42,088 nucleotides of DNA from Rhizobiales bacterium 65-9 (GTDB lineage: Bacteria > Pseudomonadota > Alphaproteobacteria > Rhizobiales > Beijerinckiaceae): positions 67,549 to 109,636 of the forward strand of contig MKVY01000029.1 in assembly GCA_001899525.1 (NCBI GenBank), read 5' to 3'. A model generated the notes under the pieces. It made no database searches and had not been told where the DNA came from. It worked only from the letters and a program-made list of their open reading frames with translations. The first letter of the stretch is position 1, and each line of letters begins with the position of its first letter. A program made the position numbers and the translations under genes. Of this stretch, positions 16,513 through 24,008 are shown piece by piece.

Positions 16513-16525
16513 CGCCAAGGGCTGA
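16500..16525 (+). repeat. 13-base tandem duplication across the grpE stop codon
   Basis: CGCCAAGGGCTAA (16500-16512) is followed immediately by CGCCAAGGGCTGA (16513-16525), identical but for one base. The first copy supplies the grpE TAA stop and the second has an in-phase-looking stop that is actually shifted by one base. It looks like a recent slippage event with no coding consequence. Confidence 0.75.
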
Positions 16526-16540
16526 CCCGGCCGTCCGCGC

Positions 16541-17197
16541 TCACGCGCGGGCGACCGCCGCGTAGCAGGCGTAGCCCCGCCACAGGGGCGAAAAGCGAAG
16601 CGTCGCGCTGTTGTCGTCAGCAATCGTGGCCAGCGCCGTGCGGAGTTCGTCGCGCGGCGTGACCGAAAAATGACCGAGCCACATCCGCAGCGCTTGTCGG
16701 GCGAGCGACGGCAAGCCGTCCATTGAGCCGAAATCGACGATGTGCAGCGTTCCGCCCTGCTTCACATGCGCGAAGGCGGCGTGGAGCGCCGCCCGCCAGT
16801 CCGGGATCATCGACAGCGAATAGGAAAAGAACACCCGGTCGAAGCGTTCGACCCCGAAGCAGGCGCGCGCGTCCAGCGTCGCGGCGTCCGCGAGCCGGAG
16901 CGTGACGCGGTCGGAGAGGTCGTGGCGCGCCAGCGCCGCGCGCGCCGTCTCCAGCATCTTCGAGGAAATGTCGATTCCGTAGAAGCGCGCGTCCGGATGG
17001 CGCGTCGCGGCGGCGATGAGATTCGACGCCGTGCCGCTGCCCATCTCGAGAACGGTCCCGCCGGCGGGCGGCTTCAGCGCCTCGATCAGCCGGTCGCGGC
17101 CGAGCAGATAGTGGCGGCGGGTGAGGTCGTAGACATGCCGCTGCAGGCGGTAGTTGCGGTCCATGAGCGCCGCATGGGCGTCGCTTGCCGCGTTCAT
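16541..17197 (-). CDS. btaB: Betaine lipid N-methyltransferase BtaB
   Basis: Transfers three methyl groups from SAM to diacylglyceryl-homoserine, completing the betaine lipid DGTS. The 218-residue class I methyltransferase has the SAM motif VLEMGSGTASNLI near residue 52, GIDISSKML, and VFFSYSLSMIPDW. The length agrees with known BtaB (about 210). Its ATG at 17197 overlaps the btaA stop by ATGA (17194-17197), so the two are translationally coupled; the longer upstream frame runs through btaA and is not real. The methyltransferase family call is firm; the specific BtaB identity depends on its coupling to BtaA. It converges on grpE with about 28 bases between. Confidence 0.88.
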   Translation of the reverse strand: MNAASDAHAALMDRNYRLQRHVYDLTRRHYLLGRDRLIEALKPPAGGTVLEMGSGTASNLIAAATRHPDARFYGIDISSKMLETARAALARHDLSDRVTLRLADAATLDARACFGVERFDRVFFSYSLSMIPDWRAALHAAFAHVKQGGTLHIVDFGSMDGLPSLARQALRMWLGHFSVTPRDELRTALATIADDNSATLRFSPLWRGYACYAAVARA

Positions 17198-18435
17198 GCG
17201 CGTTTCAGGGCATAGACATGCGCGCCGCCATAGATGGCGGAGCGGTCGCGGCGGGTGAGGTCGCGCGACAGCGCCTCTTCGTAGCGCCATTGCGCGAGCA
17301 GCGCCGGATCGACGCGGCCCGGCAGCAGCGTCGGCTCGGCGGCGGTGCGGAAAATGACGCGCGCGCCGTCGCGGGCGGTGCGCGTGATCTGCGTCCACAG
17401 GGCGGTGAGGTCGGCTGGCGCCATCCAGTCCTGAGCGTCGAGCAGCGCGTAGCGGTCGAGGCTGCGCTCCGGTTCGCGCGCCAGCGTCTCCGTCAGCGGC
17501 TGCTGAACCGGCTCCACGCGCCCGGCGAACCGCCGCACGGCGTCGAAATGAACGGCTTCGAGATAGGGAGGCAGCGAAGCGTCGGGGCCCTGAGCATAGC
17601 GCCGGCCGAACGCCTGCCAAGCGAAATAATTCTCACCGATATCGAAGCCGCAGGCCAGCCGCTCGAGCCGGTCGCGCAGCACGTCGGCCATCGGGCGCCC
17701 GCCGGCGAGCGCCTCATGCTGGGCCGGAGGAATGCCGAGGCCGAAGAGCGATCCCCGCGAAGCGGCCATCGCGCGCACGAGCCGCGTCGACAGCGCCGGC
17801 GCGATCTCGCGGTGGAAGATCGCGCGCTGCTCGTCGCGATCCCGCGCGGCGAGGATTCGCTCGGGACGAAAACCGTGCGCGCGGGCCAGAAGATGGGCGA
17901 AACCGATGAAGCGGCCGAGCGCGCCGTAGCGATGGAAGCCGCGCGCGAAGCGGGAGATGCGCCGCCGGCCCGTCATGTCGCGCCTGTTCCAGTAGGCGCG
18001 CGTCGCCTCATCGAGCTTCGGCGCGAGATGGACGTCGAAACGCGCGATATTGTCGCGTTGATCGGCGCGCGCGAACAGCGCGGCGAAATCCGCCTGCGTC
18101 GGCAGATGGCGCGCGGCGGCGATTTTCAGTTTCAGAAGCGCGATGTGATGGGCGTTGAGATCGACCGCCAGAATGCGCTCCGGCGCGCGGATGAGATAGC
18201 TCATCACGTTGCAGCCGCCGGACGAGATCGCTGCGATGCGGTGGTCCGCGCGCAGGGCGAGTCCCTCCATGTCGACCACGGGGTCTTCCCAGATCTGCGG
18301 ATAAACGAGGCCGGAGAAGACGGCGGCGAACGCCGCTTCGAGCAGGTCGCCGCGCGCGCCGCCGCCCTCGCGTCGAACGGCCTCGCGGACGAGCCTGCCG
18401 CTGCGGGCGGGATGTGCGGGAAGAGCTGCGCTCAT
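17194..18435 (-). CDS. btaA: SAM:diacylglycerol 3-amino-3-carboxypropyltransferase BtaA
   Basis: Moves the 3-amino-3-carboxypropyl group of SAM to diacylglycerol, making diacylglyceryl-homoserine, the first step to DGTS. The 413-residue protein (known BtaA is about 415) belongs to DUF3419. Visible family segments are FSGLVYPQIWEDPVVDMEGL, a SAM site SSGGCNVMSYLIRAPERILAV with DLNAHHIALLKLKI, and near the end IFRTAAEPTLLPGRV. The ATG at 18435 gives the natural N-terminus; the open frame extends 63 codons further but overlaps the phosphoesterase gene. It lies 14 bases after plcP and overlaps btaB, forming plcP-btaA-btaB. BtaA supplies no lipid-P removal itself; plcP would feed it diacylglycerol. 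Confidence 0.92.
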   Translation of the reverse strand: MSAALPAHPARSGRLVREAVRREGGGARGDLLEAAFAAVFSGLVYPQIWEDPVVDMEGLALRADHRIAAISSGGCNVMSYLIRAPERILAVDLNAHHIALLKLKIAAARHLPTQADFAALFARADQRDNIARFDVHLAPKLDEATRAYWNRRDMTGRRRISRFARGFHRYGALGRFIGFAHLLARAHGFRPERILAARDRDEQRAIFHREIAPALSTRLVRAMAASRGSLFGLGIPPAQHEALAGGRPMADVLRDRLERLACGFDIGENYFAWQAFGRRYAQGPDASLPPYLEAVHFDAVRRFAGRVEPVQQPLTETLAREPERSLDRYALLDAQDWMAPADLTALWTQITRTARDGARVIFRTAAEPTLLPGRVDPALLAQWRYEEALSRDLTRRDRSAIYGGAHVYALKRA

Positions 18436-18449
18436 GGAGTTCCTTGCCG

Positions 18450-19256
18450 TCAGGCCGCCCGGCGCGCGGCCGGAAGCAGCCGCGCGCGCTGCGCCATGTC
18501 CTGCTGCGCGTTGCGCCAGTGGATGACCGTCATGTGGCCCGCTTGCGTTTCGGCGACCGCCGTGCAGCTTTCGACCCAGTCGCCGCAATTGAGATAGCGC
18601 ACGCCGTCGATCGTGCGGTCGCACGCGTGATGGATATGGCCGCAGATCACGCCGTCGACGGAGCGCCGCCGCGCCTCGTCGGCGAGCGCCTGCTCATAGG
18701 CGCCGATGAAGCTGACGGCCTGCTTGACGCGCAGCTTGAGGTAGGCCGACAGCGACCAGTAGCCGAGACCGAGATGGCGTCGGCTCCAGTTCAGTGGGCG
18801 GTTGAGCCAGAGCGCCGCGTCGTAGCCGAGGTCGCCCAGAAAGGCGAGCCATTTGGCTGTGCGGATCACCACGTCGAACTCGTCGCCATGCATGACGAGA
18901 TAGCGCCGCCCGTCCGCGGCGGCGTGGATCGCCTGACGTTGAAACTCGATGCCGCCGAACTGCATGCCGGCGTAGTCGCGCAGGCATTCGTCATGGTTGC
19001 CGGGAATGAACACGATATGCGCGCCCTTGCGCGCCTTGCGCAGCAGTTTTTGCAGCACGTCGTTCTGAATCTGCGGCCAGAACGCGCCGCGTCGCACCTT
19101 CCAGAAGTCGATGATGTCGCCGACGAGATAGATCGTGTCCGCCTCGACGTTGCGAAGGAAATCCAGCAGCGCGTCCGACTGGCTCGTGCGCATGCCGAGA
19201 TGCACGTCGGAGATGAAGATGCTCCGGTATCTCCGGCTTGTCGCTGGCGTGTCCAC
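18450..19256 (-). CDS. plcP: Metallophosphoesterase, PlcP-type phospholipase C (LpxH-like fold)
   Basis: A 268-residue calcineurin-like metallophosphoesterase. Metal-binding motifs are complete: SDVH at 16-19, GDIID at 46-50, GNHDE at 86-90, VMHGDEFD, and GHIHHA. Sequence alone also fits UDP-2,3-diacylglucosamine diphosphatase (LpxH/LpxI-like), and databases often name it so. The position directly upstream of btaA-btaB argues for the PlcP activity described in Sinorhizobium, which hydrolyses phosphatidylcholine and other phospholipids to diacylglycerol during phosphate starvation, giving BtaA its substrate. The start is a GTG at 19256 with a poor ribosome site; any later start would remove the first metal motif. 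A weak PHO-box-like site lies about 50 bases upstream. Confidence 0.83.
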   Translation of the reverse strand: MDTPATSRRYRSIFISDVHLGMRTSQSDALLDFLRNVEADTIYLVGDIIDFWKVRRGAFWPQIQNDVLQKLLRKARKGAHIVFIPGNHDECLRDYAGMQFGGIEFQRQAIHAAADGRRYLVMHGDEFDVVIRTAKWLAFLGDLGYDAALWLNRPLNWSRRHLGLGYWSLSAYLKLRVKQAVSFIGAYEQALADEARRRSVDGVICGHIHHACDRTIDGVRYLNCGDWVESCTAVAETQAGHMTVIHWRNAQQDMAQRARLLPAARRAA

Positions 19257-19304
19257 GAAAAAGAGCCTGATGCGCAGATAGTCGCGGCCTTACACAGGAT
19301 TCGG

Positions 19305-19322
19305 ATTTCATTCGTGTGACGG
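19305..19322 (-). promoter_or_regulatory. Weak candidate PHO box upstream of plcP
   Basis: Read leftward the site is CCGTCAC-ACGA-ATGAAAT, which compares with the CTGTCAT-N4-CTGTCAT PhoB consensus at about 10 of 14 positions. The first half is good, the second poor. Location about 50 bases before the plcP start and the lipid-remodelling context make it worth recording. Confidence 0.28.
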
Positions 19323-19448
19323 GAGCGGACGATCCTTCTAAAAATGGTTCATGCGGAGCATGCCTGTTTTTCTTCGCTGGCTTTCTATATGGCCGGGGCC
19401 TGAAACAGCGAGCCGGCCGATCTTGATCGCTTTCATGGAAGCCTGCCG

Positions 19449-20327
19449 ATGACGGAGCGCGCCGGCGAACGGAGAGCGCGCGAGGCCATGCGGTCGCTCG
19501 GGCTGTGGGACGGCCGCGCTCCGCTGTCGCTCCGTCTGGCCTCGACGGCGGCGCAGACCAACCTCACCTATGAAGCCCGGACGGGCGATCGTCGCCTCGC
19601 GCTGCGGCTGCCGCGCGAGGTCAGCGTCGGCGCCGTCGATCGCGCCTGTGAAGAAGAGGCGCAGGCGCTGGCGTTCCGCATCGGGATCGGCGTCGAGCCC
19701 GTCGCGTTCGATGGCGCGTCCGGCGTGATGGCGACGCGCTGGCTCGACGATGCGCAGCCGCTCGCGGCGCAGGCGTTCGCGCGCGATCCCGCATTGACGG
19801 CCGAGGCGGTAGCGCTGCTGCGTCGCCTGCATGCGTCCGGCGCGCGGCTTCCCTGCGCGCTGAAACCGGCGGCCGCGATCGACTCCTATCTCGCCGGGCT
19901 GCGCTCCGACGACCGTGACGCGTTCTGGACGCCCGCCGTCGCACGCGCCGTCGCGCGCTCGCTCGCGGAAGCCTCGGGCGTCGCCGCGCCCTGTCACGGC
20001 GATCCGGTTCCGGCGAATTTTCTGCGTTCGCCGCGCGGCCTCGTCCTCATCGATTGGGAATACGCCGGCATGACCGATCCCGCCTGGGATCTGGGCTATA
20101 TCGCGTCCGAGGCGGCGCTGGACGACCGCGCCGTGGAGGCGATGACCGCGGCCTATGGCGACGCCATGATGACGCCGCGCCGGGTCTTCGCCGCCATGAT
20201 CGCGGCGGCGGCCGTCTCCGCGCTCTGGACTCTCCTGCGCTTGCGCTCCGAACCGACAGCCGAGATGGCGGCCGCTTTCCGCATCCGCAGCGAAAAACTT
20301 CACGCTCTCGCGGCGCGCGCGATCTGA
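19449..20327 (+). CDS. Phosphotransferase, choline/thiamine-kinase-like (APH superfamily)
   Basis: A 292-residue small-molecule kinase with the aminoglycoside-phosphotransferase fold. The catalytic loop is CHGDPVPANFL and the metal-binding loop LIDWEYAGMTDPAWDL; the N-terminal lobe has TNLTYEAR and LALRLPR, the pattern seen in choline/ethanolamine kinases and in thiamine kinase ThiK. GGAAG precedes the ATG at 19449. It is divergent from plcP-btaA-btaB and lies directly before the TPP riboswitch of the thiamine-uptake operon, upstream of the switch. Two roles are therefore possible: phosphorylating choline or ethanolamine linked to lipid turnover, or salvaging imported thiamine. The sequence does not decide between them. 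Confidence 0.8.
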   Translation: MTERAGERRAREAMRSLGLWDGRAPLSLRLASTAAQTNLTYEARTGDRRLALRLPREVSVGAVDRACEEEAQALAFRIGIGVEPVAFDGASGVMATRWLDDAQPLAAQAFARDPALTAEAVALLRRLHASGARLPCALKPAAAIDSYLAGLRSDDRDAFWTPAVARAVARSLAEASGVAAPCHGDPVPANFLRSPRGLVLIDWEYAGMTDPAWDLGYIASEAALDDRAVEAMTAAYGDAMMTPRRVFAAMIAAAAVSALWTLLRLRSEPTAEMAAAFRIRSEKLHALAARAI

Positions 20328-20400
20328 GCGTTACAAGATTTGATCTTTCCGGGATTTGACCTTTTCAAGAACGCTTCGACCGGCTAAGGATCGCCGCGTC

Positions 20401-20479
20401 AGGGGTGCTCCGCGAGGGGCTGAGAGGACAACGGTCCAACCCTCAAGCTGATCTGGGTAATGCCAGCGGAGCGAGCACC
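20401..20479 (+). promoter_or_regulatory. TPP riboswitch (thi-box) controlling ykoFEDC
   Basis: All conserved thi-box parts are present: GGGGCTGAGA (20416-20425), ACCCTC, and CTGATCTGGGTAATGCCAG with GCGGAGC after it. P1 is GGTGCTC (20404-20410) pairing with GAGCACC (20473-20479). The ykoF ATG starts at 20480, immediately after P1, and its only ribosome site, GGAG (20468-20471), lies inside the aptamer's 3' strand. Ligand binding should therefore hide the ribosome site directly. Class identification is confident; translational control is inferred from the layout. Confidence 0.96.
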
Positions 20480-21085
20480 ATGTTCTCAGGCGCGCAGTTC
20501 TCCCTCTATCCGATGACGGACGAATTCGTTCCGGCCATCCTGCGCGGCGTCGCGGCGCTCGACGCCTACAAGGACGCGCTGCGGCGCGACACCGACGATC
20601 TGAGCACGCTGCTCGTCGGCCCGTCCGACACGGTCGTGCGCGCGCTGCGCGATTCCTTCATCGCGACGGCGAGCGGCGGCGGCCATGTCGTGATGTCGGC
20701 CACGCTCTCGCGCGGCTGCCCCGGCGAATCGGACGATCCAATCTGCGCCGCGCCTGCGCTGATCATTCCCGCCGACGACGCCGATCTCGTGACGGCGGCG
20801 GTCGGCCGCTTCGATCCCGGCGCGCCGTCCGGGCTCGACGCGCGCGCGCAGATCTCGCTCTATCCGCTGGGCGGCGAGGGGCATATGGCGCGCATCGGCG
20901 CCTGCATCGACTTCCTCAAGGCGGTCGGCGTCTACGACAAGCCGAAGCATTTCTGCTCGAAGCTGCGCGGCGACGCGTCCGTCCTGTTCGCCGCTATCGA
21001 GCGGTCTTTCATCGATTTCGCGCCGGCTCAGGCGCATGTCGTGCTGTCGCTCACCGTTTCCGTCGGCAGCCCGAGCCTGCGCTGA
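20480..21085 (+). CDS. ykoF: YkoF-family thiamine/HMP-binding protein
   Basis: A 201-residue protein with two internal repeats of the YkoF fold: QFSLYPMTDEFVPAILRGVA in the first half and QISLYPLGGEGHMARIGACI in the second. Characterised YkoF binds thiamine and its pyrimidine moiety HMP and is a soluble helper of the YkoEDC importer. There is no signal peptide, consistent with a cytosolic protein. It begins directly after the TPP riboswitch, which fixes the ATG at 20480; an ATG-equivalent further upstream would be inside the aptamer. It is the first gene of ykoF-E-D-C and 36 bases precede ykoE. Confidence 0.93.
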   Translation: MFSGAQFSLYPMTDEFVPAILRGVAALDAYKDALRRDTDDLSTLLVGPSDTVVRALRDSFIATASGGGHVVMSATLSRGCPGESDDPICAAPALIIPADDADLVTAAVGRFDPGAPSGLDARAQISLYPLGGEGHMARIGACIDFLKAVGVYDKPKHFCSKLRGDASVLFAAIERSFIDFAPAQAHVVLSLTVSVGSPSLR

Positions 21086-21121
21086 GGCGCGGCGCTCCGT
21101 CTTCTCCTGGAGAATGTCCGC

Positions 21122-21688
21122 ATGCGCTGGACTCAACGTGAAATCGTCGTTGTCGCCGCGATCGGCGTTGTTTTCGGCGTCGTCTATCTCGCCTGGGTGC
21201 AACTCTGGCTGCTCGCGCAGGGGCTGATCGGCCCGCTGGCGATGGATGTTTTCTTCGGCGTCTGGTGCGTCGCATCCGTCATCGCCGCCTATTGCGTCAG
21301 GAAACCCTTCGCCGCCTTCTTCGCCGAGATGGTGGCCGCGGCCGCCGAAGTGGCGACGGGGAATCCTGCGGGCGTGATCCTTCTGCTCACCGGCGTCGTG
21401 CAGGGCGCGGGCGCGGAGCTTCCGTTTCTGGCGACGCGCTGGAAGCGCTATGATCTGCCGGTGCTGCTGGCGTCCGGCGCCTGCGCCGCGGTCTTCAGCT
21501 TCGTCTATACCTGGATCCGGTTCAATTACGGCGCGCTGTCGCCGTCCCTGCTGATCGTGATGCTCGTCGTGCGCATCGTCAGCGGCATGGTGCTGGCGGG
21601 GCTTCTCGGCCGCTACATCGCGCGCGCGTTGCAGGGAACCGGCGCGCTCGCCGGGCTCGGCGAAACTGATCCGAAGCGTGCGGCCTGA
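21122..21688 (+). CDS. ykoE: ECF transporter S component YkoE (thiamine/HMP)
   Basis: The substrate-specific membrane subunit of an energy-coupling-factor importer for thiamine precursors. The 188-residue protein has about five to six hydrophobic helices, beginning IVVVAAIGVVFGVVYLAWVQ, and YkoE-type segments CVRKPFAAFFAEM and GVVQGAGAELPFL. It follows ykoF by 36 bases and overlaps the next gene by 11 bases, so translation is likely coupled. Regulation is through the TPP riboswitch upstream of ykoF. Confidence 0.93.
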   Translation: MRWTQREIVVVAAIGVVFGVVYLAWVQLWLLAQGLIGPLAMDVFFGVWCVASVIAAYCVRKPFAAFFAEMVAAAAEVATGNPAGVILLLTGVVQGAGAELPFLATRWKRYDLPVLLASGACAAVFSFVYTWIRFNYGALSPSLLIVMLVVRIVSGMVLAGLLGRYIARALQGTGALAGLGETDPKRAA

Positions 21689-23276
21689 AACGGTTCTGTC
21701 GGCGCGCGGCGTCTCCGTCCGGTTTCCGGGCGCGGCGCGCGACGCCGTCCGCGATATTTCCTTCTATCTCGCGACGGGCGAGACGCTCGCCCTGTTCGGC
21801 CCGTCGGGCGGCGGCAAGAGCAGCCTTGCGATGGCGCTGCTCGGCGTCATACCCGCGCTCGTCGCCGGCGAGCGCGGCGGCGAGATTTGCGTGCGCGGCG
21901 CGCCGCTCGACAACGGCGCGCTGGCGACCGGGCGCATGCGCGCGGCGTCCGTGCTTCAGGACACCGACGCGCAGATCGTCGCGCTGACGGTCGAGGACGA
22001 GATCGCTTTCGCGCTTGAGAATCGCGGATTGTCGCCCGTTGCGATCGACGCGCGCATCGATGCGGCGCTCGCAGCGCCGCCGGCGCAAGGCCTGTCCAGG
22101 CGCGACCGCACGCTCGAACTGTCCGGCGGCTGGCGCCAGCGTCTCGCGCTCGCGGCGGCGCTCGCCGACAGCCCCGATCTTCTCGTCGTCGACGAGCCGG
22201 TCGCGCATCTCGACGAGGCCGCGGCGGCGGGCGCGATCGAGGCGCTGGGCGCGATCCGCATGCGCGGCTGCGCCTCGATCATCGTCGAGCATCGCTGCGA
22301 TCATGTCGCGCCGCTCGCCGACCGCGCGCTGGTGCTCGACCGTTGCGGCCAGCCGGTGATGATCGGCCGCGTCGCCGAGGTGATGGCGCGGGCGGCCGAG
22401 GCGCCGGACCATTTCGGCCTGCGTCTGCCTGCATCTGTGATCGCGGCCGCCGCGGTCCGGCGCGCGCGCCTCGTTTCGGGCTCGCGGGAAACGCCGGACG
22501 ACACGGGCGCCGTTCTCGAAGCGCTCGGCCTGCGGCGGCTGGAGGAGCGCGCGCGGGGCGCATTCGCGCCGATGCTGACGATCGAGGCGGCGGATGTCCG
22601 TCGCGGCCGGCGCGCCGTGCTTCACGCCGTCGATCTTGCGATCGGAGCGGGCGAGGTCGTCGGCGTCACGGGGCCGAACGGCGCCGGCAAGACGACGCTC
22701 GCTTTTCTCGCCGCGGGCGCGATCCGCGCGCGCGGCGGCGCGGCGAGTCATGAGGGCGCGGCGCCGATCTATCTGCCGCAGAATCCCGCGCTCGCTTTCG
22801 CGACGGCGACTCTCGCGGCGGAGGCGGCGCGCCGCGGCCTGTCCTGGGACGAGGTCGCGCCCGTTCTCGATTCTCTCGAACTGCCGTCCGATCCGGCGCG
22901 CCATCCCCTCAGCTTCAGCCATGGCGAGCGGCGTCGCCTCGGCCTCGCCTTCGCGATCGCGGCGCGCGAGCCGCGGCTGGTGATTCTCGATGAGCCCGTC
23001 GCCGGGCTCGACGGATTCGGCCTGTCCCTTCTCCGCAGGCAGATGGAGCGCCTTCGCGCCAAGGGCTGCGGCGTCATGCTGATCGCGCATGATGTGGATT
23101 TTCTGCTCGGCGTCTGCGACCGCGTCGCGGTTCTCGATGGGGGCCGGATCGTGTGCGACGCGCCGCCGCGCGAGGTCGCGGCGCGCATTCTCGCCGGCGC
23201 CGTTCCGCTGCGCGCGCCGGATGCGCTGAAGGCGGCGGCGGCGCATGGCTGGTCGCCGGACGGGGCGTCGCGATGA
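21678..23276 (+). CDS. ykoD: ECF transporter duplicated ATPase YkoD
   Basis: A 532-residue protein carrying two complete ABC ATPase domains in tandem, which replaces the two separate EcfA subunits. First domain: Walker A GPSGGGKSSL, TVEDEIAFALENRGLSP, signature LSGGWRQRLALAAAL, and LLVVDEPVAHLDEAA. Second domain: GPNGAGKTTLAFL, signature FSHGERRRLGLAFAIA, VILDEPVAGLDGFG. The first signature (LSGGW) and second (FSHGE) differ from LSGGQ, as usual in this family. The start is a GTG at 21678 inside the ykoE reading frame end, and the stop overlaps ykoC by ATGA (23273-23276). Confidence 0.94.
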   Translation: MRPETVLSARGVSVRFPGAARDAVRDISFYLATGETLALFGPSGGGKSSLAMALLGVIPALVAGERGGEICVRGAPLDNGALATGRMRAASVLQDTDAQIVALTVEDEIAFALENRGLSPVAIDARIDAALAAPPAQGLSRRDRTLELSGGWRQRLALAAALADSPDLLVVDEPVAHLDEAAAAGAIEALGAIRMRGCASIIVEHRCDHVAPLADRALVLDRCGQPVMIGRVAEVMARAAEAPDHFGLRLPASVIAAAAVRRARLVSGSRETPDDTGAVLEALGLRRLEERARGAFAPMLTIEAADVRRGRRAVLHAVDLAIGAGEVVGVTGPNGAGKTTLAFLAAGAIRARGGAASHEGAAPIYLPQNPALAFATATLAAEAARRGLSWDEVAPVLDSLELPSDPARHPLSFSHGERRRLGLAFAIAAREPRLVILDEPVAGLDGFGLSLLRRQMERLRAKGCGVMLIAHDVDFLLGVCDRVAVLDGGRIVCDAPPREVAARILAGAVPLRAPDALKAAAAHGWSPDGASR

Positions 23277-23998
23277 TCGCGCGGCTCGATCCCCTCAGCA
23301 AGCTTGCGATGAGCCTCGTCTGGGTGATCGCGCTGTCCTTCTGCAATCGACCCGTCACGTTTGCGATCTTCGCCGTTGCGCTTCTGGCCCTGCTTCTCGC
23401 CGTGGAGCGCGTGAGCGTCACGACGCTGATGCGCGCGCTCGCGCCCTTCGCGTTCTTCGCCGTCACATCCTCATGGATTTACGCCGTCGCGCCCGACAAA
23501 ACCTATGACATGGCGCGGGCCACGGGCTGGGCGGCGGCGGCGATCGTCGGCGCCCGCACGATGACGGTCGGGCTCGTCACCATCCTCTTCGCGATGACGA
23601 CGGAGCCTGCCGATCTCGCCCGCGCGCTCGTGGCGCGCGCGCGATTGTCGCCCCGCTTCGTGTATGGCGCGCTGGCGGCGATCCAGTTTCTTCCCGGCCT
23701 GATCGAAGAGGCGCGCCTGGCGCGCATGACCGCGCGCGCCGCGATGGCTCATGAAGCGGGCGCTCGTTTCATCGGCAGGGCGCGGCTTTTCTTCGCCGGC
23801 CTCAGCCCCGGCCTCGCGCTCGTTCTGCTCGCCGGCGCGGTGCGGCGCGCCGGCGCGGCGGCGATCGCGATGGAATTGCGTGGGCTTGGCGCGACGGCGG
23901 CGCGGCCAACATGGCGCACGCCGCGCTTCACCGCGCGCGACGGAATCTTCTGCGTCGTCGCGTCGCTGCTGCTCGCCGGCGCATGGGCTGCGGGCTGA
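23273..23998 (+). CDS. ykoC: ECF transporter T component YkoC
   Basis: The transmembrane energy-coupling subunit of 241 residues that joins YkoE to the YkoD ATPase. It starts IARLDPLSKLAMSLVWVI, typical of EcfT proteins, and has about five hydrophobic helices. Two Ala-Arg-rich coupling helices are visible: EEARLARMTARAAMAHEAG, and the final MELRGLGATA. The ATG at 23273 overlaps the ykoD stop. It is the last gene of the thiamine/HMP operon and converges on hslU with 10 bases between. Confidence 0.92.
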   Translation: MIARLDPLSKLAMSLVWVIALSFCNRPVTFAIFAVALLALLLAVERVSVTTLMRALAPFAFFAVTSSWIYAVAPDKTYDMARATGWAAAAIVGARTMTVGLVTILFAMTTEPADLARALVARARLSPRFVYGALAAIQFLPGLIEEARLARMTARAAMAHEAGARFIGRARLFFAGLSPGLALVLLAGAVRRAGAAAIAMELRGLGATAARPTWRTPRFTARDGIFCVVASLLLAGAWAAG

Positions 23999-24008
23999 CG
24001 GCTCTGCG

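Noticed and set aside
17198..17620. Longer start for btaB
   Set aside because: The extra frame lies entirely inside btaA; the ATGA overlap at 17194-17197 marks the true start.
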